NCBI GenBank assembly: GCA_052033935.1
Contig: JBPOJE010000018.1
Location: 1-7,005, forward strand
DNA from: JAGVUD01 sp052033935
GTDB lineage: Bacteria; Armatimonadota; UBA5829; DSUL01
Length of the DNA: 7,005 bases
Direction of reading: 5' to 3'
Part shown: in pieces, positions 1 through 6,976 of the stretch
How the letters are laid out: every line of letters starts with the position of its first letter
Numbering within the stretch: position 1 is the stretch's first letter
Notes under the pieces: model-generated
Seen by the model: the letters and a program-made list of their open reading frames with translations, nothing else
Told to the model about the DNA's origin: nothing
Databases searched by the model: none
Position numbers and translations under genes: made by a program

Positions 1-64
1 ACCTCTCGCTCTCCAAGACCAGCCGCACCGACTCGTCTCGGAACTCCTCGCTGTATCGTTTCAT
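1..64 (-). CDS. IS3-family transposase OrfA, N-terminal part
   Basis: The reverse strand starts with ATG at 64 and reads MKRYSEEFRDESVRLVLESE before running off the left edge. This is the typical opening of the helix-turn-helix OrfA of IS3-family elements, the small protein that binds the terminal repeats and is usually fused to the DDE OrfB by programmed frameshifting. Only 21 codons are visible, so neither the frameshift site nor the catalytic part can be judged. The terminal repeat of the same element lies just upstream, at about 98-125, which is the expected arrangement. The family is clear; the subgroup and whether the copy is intact are unknown. Confidence 0.85.
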   Translation of the reverse strand, partial: MKRYSEEFRDESVRLVLESER

Positions 65-97
65 CCTCGCAAACACCCTTTCGATAACTCACACTTA

Positions 98-125
98 GGG
101 TGTCCACTTTTTCGGGGGAAGTCCA
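98..125 (-). repeat. Terminal inverted repeat of the IS3-family element
   Basis: About 25-28 bases starting at 125 on the minus strand form the likely outer terminal repeat: TG at the tip, a run of C, a run of A, then GTGGACA. The partner repeat is not in the window, so the exact inner limit is estimated from family resemblance alone. Confidence 0.6.
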
Positions 126-126
126 A

Positions 127-156
127 ACGAACGGGCACAAGGCTCTAGGCTACGCG
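127..156 (+). repeat. 30-bp direct repeat, copy 1
   Basis: Bases 127-156 match 698-727 at 27 of 30 positions; all three differences are silent third-position changes in the shared TNGHKALGYA frame. The weaker match continues a few bases into the presumed IS end, probably by chance. The two copies bracket the broken RAYT-type transposase. Confidence 0.8.
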
Positions 157-234
157 TACACTAACAATGCGATGGAGCTTGCCGTGCGGCACAACCGGGA
201 AACCAACGCCTTGAGGCTGGAGAGTATGAAGTAG
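127..234 (+). pseudogene. Gene scrap cut by the IS3-family element (copy 1)
   Basis: A reading frame open from the IS boundary to a TAG at 232-234 encodes TNGHKALGYA followed by about 25 residues ending in LRLESMK. I do not recognise the family. The reason to call it coding is that TNGHKALGYA recurs at 698-727, and the base differences between the copies (gct/gcc, cta/ctg, gcg/gcc) all fall at third codon positions and are silent. After this segment the two copies diverge completely. The 5' part is missing, presumably removed or displaced by the IS insertion. It overlaps the start of the RAYT remnant by a few bases. Confidence 0.4.
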
Positions 235-660
235 CGGGCCAACCCGTCATCTTCACTGTTCGCAGCTATCGTAATCAGCAACCCTTCGTGTCAGCTTCCT
301 TGGCGCGGGAGACTGTGTCATGCCTTCTTTCGATAAGGGAGGCCTATGAGTGCCACGTCATCGTCTACTGCCTGCCTGACCATCTCCACGTTGTTGCATC
401 GCCAGCCTGTGACGGCGCAAGCGTTCTGACCATGATGGACCGGTTCAAAGGGCTCAGCACCAACCGGTCGTGGCTGCACGGGTGAAGCGGCAAACTCTGG
501 CAGCCTCGAAGCTTCGATCACGTCATCCGGTCAGAAGAGAGTCTCCACGCCAGGGTGGACTACATTCTGGGCAATTCTGGGCAATCCCGTGCGAGCAGGC
601 ATTGTCGAGGAGCGGCAGGAGTACGCGTTTGCAGCCATTGTTGACACCCAGATGCTGTAG
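226..660 (+). pseudogene. RAYT / Y1-type (IS200-like) transposase, broken
   Basis: This is a decayed relative of the REP-associated tyrosine transposases, single-strand HUH nucleases with a Y1_Tnp domain. The frame reads GQPVIFTVRSYRNQQPF near 237-287, then YCLPDHLHVV with the HUH pair at 381-389, then DRFKGLSTNRSWLHG. A TGA at 483-485 stands where the family has Trp, and the same frame continues SGKLWQPRSFDHVIRSEESL. The YxxxNP region around 561-588, with the presumed nucleophilic Tyr at 561-563, is split by a 10-bp tandem duplication. Without it the protein continues NPVRAGIVEERQEY to a TAG at 658-660. The residue before Pro in the usual MPDHLH motif is also missing. The ATG at 226 is one base out of frame, so the true start is uncertain. 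Family call firm; gene not functional as written. Confidence 0.85.
564..583 (+). repeat. 10-bp tandem duplication inside the transposase remnant
   Basis: The unit attctgggca occurs twice in tandem (564-573 and 574-583). Removing one unit restores a continuous frame through YILGNPVRAG to the stop at 660. It begins directly after the codon of the presumed catalytic tyrosine, so it is the lesion that disrupts the 3' third of the gene. Confidence 0.9.
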
Positions 661-691
661 GATAGCCCCTTGTGGGCGTCGGAACTCGCAG

Positions 692-832
692 GACCGAACG
701 AACGGGCACAAGGCCCTGGGCTACGCCCTTGGAAGCGTCGAACCTCGCGGCGTCTGGCGGGTGCTGGAGCGGAACATCAAGGCTGGCGCGGACTACTTCG
801 ACGGTGTGCTCATGCGCCGGTTCATCCCCTGA
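692..832 (+). pseudogene. Unrecognised gene tail (copy 2 of the scrap)
   Basis: An open frame ending in TGA at 830-832 encodes about 46 residues: DRTNGHKALGYALGSVEP, then GVWRVLERNIKAGADYFDGV and LMRRFIP. I do not recognise the family. The segment shared with 127-156 and its silent differences support real coding history. The frame stays open back to 470 but overlaps the transposase remnant there, so only the part from about 692 is claimed. It ends one base before the stop codon of the convergent hydrolase gene. It may be the 3' end of the gene interrupted by the transposase and IS debris, or a fragment of a paralogue. Confidence 0.4.
698..727 (+). repeat. 30-bp direct repeat, copy 2
   Basis: This is the partner of the repeat at 127-156 (27 of 30 identical, all differences silent in the TNGHKALGYA frame). 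It lies 38 bases downstream of the transposase stop codon. At 30 bases it is too long for an ordinary transposon target duplication, so paralogous gene fragments are the more natural reading. Confidence 0.8.
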
Positions 833-833
833 G

Positions 834-2309
834 TCACTTCGCTTCGGCCACGCGCCGGAACTCGCAGTTGATCATCCCCTCCGCGCGCAGGCCCGTCACC
901 TGCCCGCTCGCGTTCAGCAGAAACTGCGCCTTGCCCTCCGACACCCAACCCGGCTCGTCCTTCTTGAAGCTGAACGTGTCCAGATGATAGTGCTTCATCG
1001 GCAGCTTCACCAGGCCGTAGGTGAACACTAGCCGGCCATCCTGAAGCGCGACTGAGAACCGCCCGTAGGCGGCATCATCGTAATCGCCCGCGTACGCCTC
1101 CAGCGGAAGCGACGGCCGCGTGCCGCGCAGGCGCGGATTCTTCGCGCGCTCCTCGGCCTTCTTCTTGCGCTCCTCTTCGCGCTCCGCCCGCGCACTCGCC
1201 TTGTACAGCTTCGGCCAGTTCCATCGCGGAAGCTCGATCAGCGCGTCCACAATGCCTCTCGCCGCCGCATGCACCACCGAACCACCGGAGAGGTTGCAGA
1301 GCACCGCCACCGCCAGCCCTTTGCGCTTCACCAGCGTTGCCGCCGAGGTAAACCCGTCAATCAGCCCACCATGATCGAGCACTGTCAGCCCGCGGTAGTC
1401 GTGCAGATTCCAGCCCGGGCAATAGCTCGATATGTTGACCCCGAAGTCTAGCCCGTGCTTATCGGGGTTTTCGGCCGGGATCACAACGCAGGGCTTGTGC
1501 GTCTCCAGGAAGGCTTCCTTCGAGATGAGCCTCTTTCCCCGGAACTCGCCCTCCCCGAGCTGAAACTCCATCCAGCGCGACATGTCGCGGGCGCTCGCGA
1601 TGATGCCCCCGCACGGAGCCTCGGCGCACATGTCCAGCCACGGAAGCACGGTGAGCCTGCCCCGGTAATTCTCATGCGGCGACGCATGGTCCGGCAGCGC
1701 CTGCGCCACCTTGACGTCCATGCATGCCGCCTTCATCCCCAGCGGCCGGAAGATCCGCTGCTGCACGAACTGCTCCCAGCTCTTGCCTGTGACGGCTTCC
1801 AGCGCCAGCGCCGCCGCCATGAACGGGATGTTGGCGTACTCGTAGGTGCTGCGGAACGATGTCGAGTGCGGGGCCGCGCAGTATCGCCGCACCGTCTCCT
1901 CGCGCGTCCAGTCCTGCGCGTACCAGAGCGTATCGTGCCGGGGCATGCCGGAGCGGTGACACACGAGATCGCGAAGCGTCACGCAGGCATCGGCGGCGGG
2001 GTCGCGCAGGCGAAACCAGGGAAGATAAGTCCGGACGGGCTCGTCCCATGCCAGCTTCTTCTCGTCCACGAGCATGGCGATGGCCGTTGTCGTGAACGCC
2101 TTCGAAACCGACGCCAGGGCGAAGACCGTATCCGGCGTCACGGGCTCAGCGCCGCCCAGTTCCCTCACGCCGAAGACGCGCAGAAGAGCCTCGCCGTCTC
2201 TCACGACCGCCACCGCCAGCCCGGGAGCGCTCCACGCCCTGCGCGCCGCCTCCGCCGCCCTGTCAATCGCTGCCGTCTCGCGCTCTGAAAAACCGCCCGT
2301 CTTGCTCAT
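834..2309 (-). CDS. Class C beta-lactamase-fold serine hydrolase with C-terminal DUF3471
   Basis: This 491-residue protein is the only large intact gene here. It belongs to the beta-lactamase/transpeptidase-like serine hydrolases (PF00144), which include esterases, D-aminopeptidases and penicillin-binding-like proteins; the substrate cannot be told from sequence. All three active-site motifs are present: SVSK at 67-70 (Ser67 nucleophile, Lys70), YAN at 158-160 and HGG at 313-315. A charged Lys/Glu/Arg-rich linker at about 372-391 leads to a DUF3471-like beta domain (about 400-488). No signal peptide or membrane segment is visible and there are ten cysteines, so a cytoplasmic location is likely, although many relatives are exported. 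The ATG at 2309 is preceded by purine-rich AGGAG/AGAGG sequence, and no ATG occurs in frame for about 130 bases upstream. It is divergent from the secreted-protein gene and convergent with the scrap at 692-832. A true antibiotic-resistance enzyme is unlikely. Confidence 0.93.
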   Translation of the reverse strand: MSKTGGFSERETAAIDRAAEAARRAWSAPGLAVAVVRDGEALLRVFGVRELGGAEPVTPDTVFALASVSKAFTTTAIAMLVDEKKLAWDEPVRTYLPWFRLRDPAADACVTLRDLVCHRSGMPRHDTLWYAQDWTREETVRRYCAAPHSTSFRSTYEYANIPFMAAALALEAVTGKSWEQFVQQRIFRPLGMKAACMDVKVAQALPDHASPHENYRGRLTVLPWLDMCAEAPCGGIIASARDMSRWMEFQLGEGEFRGKRLISKEAFLETHKPCVVIPAENPDKHGLDFGVNISSYCPGWNLHDYRGLTVLDHGGLIDGFTSAATLVKRKGLAVAVLCNLSGGSVVHAAARGIVDALIELPRWNWPKLYKASARAEREEERKKKAEERAKNPRLRGTRPSLPLEAYAGDYDDAAYGRFSVALQDGRLVFTYGLVKLPMKHYHLDTFSFKKDEPGWVSEGKAQFLLNASGQVTGLRAEGMINCEFRRVAEAK

Positions 2310-2435
2310 TGCCTCTTGCTTCTCCTGCCTGTTCGGCCTGAAGTGCGTTGGACAGCGCGCGCCCGCTTTCCTGCCGAGCAGCGCTTCCCCGCGCGAGAGT
2401 TCAGGCGTATAACGGCCGGAAAGGAGTCTATAATC
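2310..2435. promoter_or_regulatory. Divergent intergenic region
   Basis: The 126 bases between the hydrolase start and the secreted-protein start must carry the promoters for both directions if both are or were expressed. On the plus strand a TATAAC at 2408-2413 is a possible -10, with only a poor -35 (TTCCCC at 2385-2390). On the minus strand I see no convincing sigma-70 box. No operator palindrome stands out. Confidence 0.4.
2421..2426 (+). promoter_or_regulatory. Ribosome binding site of the secreted-protein gene
   Basis: AAGGAG lies 9 bases before the ATG at 2436. This strong Shine-Dalgarno match, followed by a clear signal peptide, fixes the start of the 2436-4830 gene even though its frame breaks soon afterwards. 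Confidence 0.8.
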
Positions 2436-4830
2436 ATGCCGCGCCGGCTTCCAGCACTCATTTTCGCAGTCACTATCGCAGCGCTTCTAGCATTGGCCGC
2501 CGGAAGCGTCCGCGCCGTCCATCGTCTTTTCGGACAACTTCGATGACGGCGACTGGACCACCGGCACGTACTGGAGGCCCCCCCCCGCGAGCCCGTCAGT
2601 CACAATCAGCGGCCAACAGTTCACGTCCTGCCCGTACTCTCTGAAGATTGACGCGGACAACTGCTCGGGTGCCATCCACGCCTCCTCCGGGCTCCGGGCG
2701 TTCGACCAGCCCTTCACCTGCACCTTCAACCTGTTCGTGGAGACGATTCCTGAGGAGGGCATTCCGTGGGGTGCCTCATGGATTCCTGCGGCGGCGTGGT
2801 GGCGGAGCCGTGGCGGACGGCGCTGCGCGACAGCATGGGCAACCCGGTCAAGCTCACTTGGTACATGAACTGCGGCTCCATCTATTCCTGCGGGGTGGAC
2901 ACCACGCCGATCCTCCCCTACGAGCTTCTGGAAGACAACCACGGCGAGGCGATTGCGCGGTGGGGCGACGAAATGGCCTACCGCTATCACACGTGGGCGT
3001 GGACCGACCCGGACTCCGACGGTGTCTTCCAGTGGAACCAGACCGAGACGTTTGCCGAGTGCCTCGCCGATTTCGATGCCACAATCGCTCAGCTCGTGCT
3101 TGACCGCCGGTTCTATCCCTGCTCGTTCCGCAGCAGCTGGAACTGGATGGAGAACCCCTGGGAAGCCTATCTCGACGACCTCTTCCCGTACCGCTTCGAG
3201 GGCCGATGGTTTGAGCAGGGCTGGACTCCGTATCACCCGGCGGCCGAGGACTGGCGCGTGCCGGGTGGAATGCGCGGCTGGGAGGCCTTCCACACGTACA
3301 TCCCCTCTTTCGATGATATGGACGCCAATGACACCTTCATGATGGCCCGAACAGGAATTGACTCTGTGGTCCCATCTGAAGGAATCCGACTTCCCCGAGC
3401 AGGTGGCGGCGGCCTGCGCTCTGTTCGAGGCGGCCCACCAGCGCTATCCCGATGTCGAGTTCGAATACCTGACGGCGCGCGAGTGCATGCTGAAGTGGCG
3501 CAAAGGCAGCGGTGTCACGCCGCCGGTCATTGGCGTCTCGACATCCGACAGCGGCGGCGTGCGGACGGCGAGTACAGCCGCATCCCGTACGATCCCGCCG
3601 GCACGCTGCAGATAGCCGTGGCGGTCACCGACTGGTTTGGAAACGCCGCGGTACAGGCGCTCCCGGTGCCGTTGCGGATGGGCCCCGTCAGGGTATCCGC
3701 AACGCCCACCTCCGCCGAGGTACAGTGGACGGCCAACCTGCCGGTGTCCACTCGGCTCGAACTCACCCCGATGCCTTCGGGCGATACCGCCGTTCTGGTG
3801 AACACCACCCCGCACTCGCCGCACAAAGCCACCTTCACCGGGCTGATTCCCGGACGGGTTTACCGCATTCGGGTGGCGTCGGAAACCGCCGGCGGCGAGC
3901 GCGCGCAGGCCCCCGACTCGTACGTGCTCACGCCGCTCTCCGGGGGGACTATCGTTGACAACGCGGACAGCGGCTTCTCGGTGACGGGAAGCTGGTCAAC
4001 GGGCTCAAGCGCGTCGGGACGCTACGGCGCGGACTACCGCTATGCGACGACCAGCCCGTCGGGCGTCAGCCATGCGGACTGGACGCTGACGGTGCCCGCA
4101 TCGGGGCTGTACAGGGTGGTGGTCGCAGGGCAGCAACCGCTCGGCGGCGGCCCCGTACACCGTCTTCTGGCGCGGGCAGGAGTTCCGCGTCCCTGTGAAT
4201 CAGCAGACCGGCGGAGGCATGTGGAATCCGCTCAGGACGTTCGCGCTCGACGAGGGCGAGTCCATCGCCGTCCGCCTCGGCAACGCCGCGCCCTCCGGCT
4301 TCGTTGTGATTGCAGACGCGGTGATGATCGAGCCATCGTACCCGGCTGTCGCCGGCCCGGGTCTGGCACGGCTTCTGCCGGGCGGAGAGGGCATCAGCCT
4401 TCGCGGGCTGGTCGTGACGGCCGGGTTCGCGGACTGCTTCTACGCGTAGGCGGCGGATAGGTCTGCCGGAATCAGAATCTAGGGATCTGGCGCCGCGGAA
4501 GGAGACATTGTCACGGTGAGCGGCGGCGCTCACCCCGCGCCGCTCGTCGCCGCAAACGCTGCATATTCGAACAGCCAGTCCGCGCCCGGCACGGGCGGGC
4601 TGCTCGTGCGGGCTTACGGACGGGTGGCGCAGGTGGAGCCGGGGTTCTTTACGCTCGACGACGGCTCAGGCGCGCCGGTGCGAGTGGATTCGGCGCTGCT
4701 GGCTGGCGCGCCGGACGCGGGCGCGTTCGCGATTGCGACAGGTGTGCTGGGCGCAGCCGCGCGCGACGGCGGCTTCGAGCCCCTCATCCGGCCGCGGAGA
4801 CCCGGCGACCTGACGGCTGTGCTGGACTGA
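2436..4830 (+). pseudogene. Secreted multidomain protein with golvesin C-terminal-like domain, frame broken
   Basis: A signal peptide (MPRRLPALIFAV, hydrophobic core, ending SVRA) starts at 2436. Coding signal then switches between two frames: SIVFSDNFDDGDW at about 2518-2770; NPVKLTWYMNCGSIYSCGVD through DDMDANDTF at about 2830-3340; WPEQELTLWSHLKES through TPPVIGVSTSDSGG at about 3343-3555; an FN3-like domain (SAEVQWTANLPVST, GLIPGRVYRIRVAS) at about 3585-3945; and a golvesin C-terminal-like domain (TIVDNADSGFSVTGSW, then WWSQGSNRSAAAPYTVFWRG after another shift, ending VVIADAVMIEP) at about 3950-4335. An OB-like tail (LRGLVVTAGFADCFY, EGDIVTVSGG, FFTLDDGSGAPVRVDS) follows to a TGA at 4828-4830, crossed by TAG at 4447-4449 and 4480-4482. 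The central part resembles a polysaccharide-deacetylase-like barrel, with GDEMAYRYHTW as a candidate active-site stretch, but I cannot assign metal ligands. Repaired length would be about 800 residues, exported and probably carbohydrate-directed. Either a pseudogene or a gene damaged by base-calling errors. Confidence 0.82.
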
Positions 4831-4885
4831 ACAGTCGCCCTGCCAATCGCGGTTGTAGCGCGCCCTGAGCCTTGCTCAGCTCTGC
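4831..4885. other. Short spacer between the two large plus-strand genes
   Basis: These 55 bases contain a 6-bp stem with a 3-base loop (CTGAGC/GCTCAG, 4865-4879) but no following T run, so it is not a convincing intrinsic terminator. The short gap and shared direction allow co-transcription of the genes on either side. Confidence 0.4.
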
Positions 4886-6715
4886 ATGGCCGCTCCTGAC
4901 CGGCGCGCTGGCGGAACAGAAGGAGGAAACTCCCGGCGTGTACAAGGATTCGATATAGAACCTCCAGATGAAGCCCGTGACAAGGCCGGAGACCTCCCCG
5001 AGCCTGACAGTAGTGTAGAACCGCGGCGCCATTCGGCGCTGCGTCGAGCGTTCGACCTGTTTCGCGCTGCCCCGTGGGAATGGGCGAGCGCAGCCGCCCT
5101 CTGCCTTGGCACCTATCTCGCCGCAGCAGCCATCCTCGATCCCCTGCTCGCCGAGCCTGCCCGCCTCTGGAAGGGCGGTTTCACTGGCTCGACAGTGTGG
5201 CGTAACCTGTTCACCGGGGTTTGGCCGCCGCGCCTTGACGTCCTGCCCGAGGTTTCGTTGGGGACGTGATCCTGTACATCTGCGCGGGTGTTTGCGCTCG
5301 GCGATGTGTGGGTCAGCATCGCCACCGTCTCGGTGCTGATGGCGCTCATCAGTGCCATTGCCGCTCTGGGGGGTCTGCTAACGCATGCGCCGGCGTCGGC
5401 GTTGCTTCTGTTCGCGCTTCCGCTCGCGGCCGGCGGCTCCGGGGGACCGGTGCGGGCCGTCACCCGCAGCATGTGCACCCTGGCGTCCCGGCCGCTTCTG
5501 GCTGCCGGGCTCGATCTGGGGCTCATGGCACTCCTGTTGCTCTCCTTCATCGTTACGCCGTTGGTGACGTTGCCGCTGGCGGCTCTGTGGCCCGCGGTCG
5601 TCTGCAGCGACGTATTACTGGGAGGTGTTCCGGCACGCGACCCCAGGACTCCCGCGGCGCGCGCCCGCTATGTCTTCGCCACCGGGTGCCTCGGGACGGT
5701 GGTTCTCCGCGGGCTCTGGTTAGCGGTCGTCTGGTCGCACGCCATGGCCCGGGAATCGCACTATGAAACCCTCGCGCCGGTCGGGGCCGTGGCGATTTCG
5801 GCCGACGGACGCCTGGCGGCGGGGGCAAGCAGCCAGAAGAGCGGCGAGACCAAGGTGGTGGTGTGGGACACCCGCACGGGCAGGAGGCTGTCTTCGCGGC
5901 CGGTCACCGCATATGCCCCCCTGGCGTTGTGCTTCTCGCCCTCGGGCGACTGGCTCGCCGTTGCGGGCATCGGTGGGAACCAGCTTCACAGCACCACGGG
6001 CAGCGAGATCCGGCAATTGCCGCTGCCAGCCGACACTCACGGGATTGTGTCTGTTGCTTTCACTTCCGGCGGGCAGAAGCTTTCAGGCCTTACGTTATTC
6101 AGAGGCGAGCTTCTCGAGTGGGACATTGCAGCACGCAAGGTGCGCCTGGTTGGCAAGGCCCTGGCAGCCCTGCCGGGACCGAATACGGCGATCTCACCAG
6201 ATGGCAAGACAGTCGCAATCGTGGACATCAGGCCGGGACACGGCCTGGTGACGGTGTTCAACGTCCCGCGGCAGAAACGCGTTGCATCGCTGGACTGCCG
6301 CAAAGCCCGCGCGAAAGCAATCGCCATGTCCCCGGACGGCGGCTCCCTGGCCGTCTCCCAGAGCGGCGGCCGCATCACACTGCTCAACACGCGCAGCGGC
6401 GATGTCACGGCGCGGCTCAAGCAGTTCGAACCCACCGCAACCTCCGTCGCCGTCTCCAGCGGTGGGCAGAGGGTGGCCGCCGGAGATGATTCGTGGATCA
6501 CCGTCTGGGAACCGCGGTCGCCAAAGCCCCGGTGGAGCCTCGAGGCTGCCGCGCGCGACGGCCTGGGCCCATTGTGCCTCTCCGGGGACGGAAAGACTGT
6601 GGCGGTCAGCACGATACATGCCCGGCACTCGCTCCTGCAGTTTCTCGGTTGGACAACAGGCACGGTGCAGATATACGACGCCCACACCGGACGGCTGGTC
6701 CGCACGCTGCGATAG
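4886..6715 (+). pseudogene. Multi-pass membrane protein with C-terminal WD40-type propeller, interrupted
   Basis: The frame opens with ATG at 4886, has a polar N-terminus and a first membrane segment (WASAAALCLGTYLAAAAIL, about 5081-5150), and meets a TGA at 5267-5269. The same frame resumes at about 5288 and runs unbroken for 475 codons. Between them the neighbouring frame reads GDVILYICAG, so a lost G in the 5260-5263 run and a gained G near 5285 would join everything as LGDVILYICAVFALGDVW. Further membrane segments follow to about residue 150 of the second part. The rest holds seven WD40-like repeats with cores such as VAISADGRLAAG, LCFSPSGDWLAVAG, TAISPDGKTVAI, IAMSPDGGSLAVS and LSGDGKTVAVS, and closings such as VVVWDTRTGR, ITVWEPR and VQIYDAHTGR. 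Seven repeats suit a complete propeller, a likely protein-interaction scaffold. Which side of the membrane it faces is unknown. No enzyme motif is seen. Confidence 0.75.
4921..4926 (+). promoter_or_regulatory. Possible ribosome binding site for the membrane WD40 gene
   Basis: AGGAGG lies 11 bases before a GTG at 4938-4940, whereas the ATG at 4886 has no Shine-Dalgarno sequence. From the GTG the peptide MYKDSI is followed by TAG at 4956-4958; dropping two bases there gives MYKDSIEPPDEARD and joins the main frame. The true start may therefore be 4938 with another small indel. The spacer is slightly long. Confidence 0.4.
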
Positions 6716-6774
6716 GCGCCGCCGGTGTTTGGTAAGTACTCCGATATATGAATCTTCCTGCCTAATGGTCATTC

Positions 6775-6915
6775 CTAAAACACCGCCAGTGCCTCAAGAA
6801 AGACCTTCATTAGCCCGGCCGACGCCTGGTCCAGGTCACCCCACAGCAGATGCTCCGGGTCCTCGATCTGCGACAGAACCTGCCGCATCACATTAACTGA
6901 CGCTATACTCCTCAT
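6775..6915 (-). pseudogene. IS256-family transposase, N-terminal remnant
   Basis: On the minus strand an ATG at 6915, with GAGGAG 6 bases upstream (6922-6927), opens a 46-codon frame: MRSIASVNVMRQVLSQIEDP, then EHLLWGDLDQASAGLMKVFL and EALAVF, stop at 6775. The pattern of DPE, LL.GDL and GLMK.FLEAL resembles the N-terminus of IS256-family (mutator-type) transposases. Full-length enzymes are about 400 residues with a DDE core, none of which is present, because the WD40 gene ends only 59 bases further on. This is a 5' fragment, and its product could not catalyse transposition. Family call is by remembered pattern and is moderate. Confidence 0.55.
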
Positions 6916-6976
6916 CGGGTGCTCCTCTCGACTGGTTTGCAGTCACAGACTCTTTCGAGACAAGAGCACCCTCCGC

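Larger units (their letters stand above)
1..125 (-). mobile_element. IS3-family insertion sequence, one end
   Basis: The element enters from the left edge and ends near base 125. Evidence is the OrfA start at 64, a short leader of about 35 bases, and a terminus that on the minus strand begins TGGACTTCCCCCGAAAAAGT and contains the GTGGACA motif common at IS3-family ends. The other end and any target duplication are outside the window. The boundary at 125 coincides with the point where similarity between two coding scraps (127-156 and 698-727) becomes strong, which supports insertion into a gene related to the one at 692-832. Confidence 0.75.

Noticed and set aside
1455..2288. 277-codon plus-strand open frame opposite the serine hydrolase
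   Set aside because: It lies wholly antisense to a gene with all catalytic motifs, is rich in Arg/His/Pro as expected of a GC-rich shadow frame, and has no recognisable domain.
2578..2586. Run of nine C as the site of a phase-variable frameshift
   Set aside because: The reading frame SIVFSDNFDDGDW continues in the same register on both sides of the run, so it is not one of the lesions, although it could be slippage-prone.
2487..3293. 268-codon minus-strand open frame
   Set aside because: It is antisense to the secreted-protein gene, whose strand shows family-like sequence (NPVKLTWYMN, WNWMENPW) with a signal peptide. The minus frame has no family resemblance or ribosome binding site.
3444..3838. 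Overlapping minus-strand frames in the FN3-like region
   Set aside because: They are shadows of the plus-strand FN3-like domain and show no domain of their own.
483..4482. Stop-codon recoding (TGA as Trp at 483, TAG as sense at 4447 and 4480)
   Set aside because: Genes in the same window end sensibly at TGA (hydrolase, secreted protein) and TAG (WD40 protein, transposase), and the affected genes also carry frameshifts, so mutation or error is simpler than a changed code.
4865..4879. Small hairpin after the secreted-protein gene as a terminator
   Set aside because: The stem is only 6 bp with a 3-base loop and no T tract follows on either strand.
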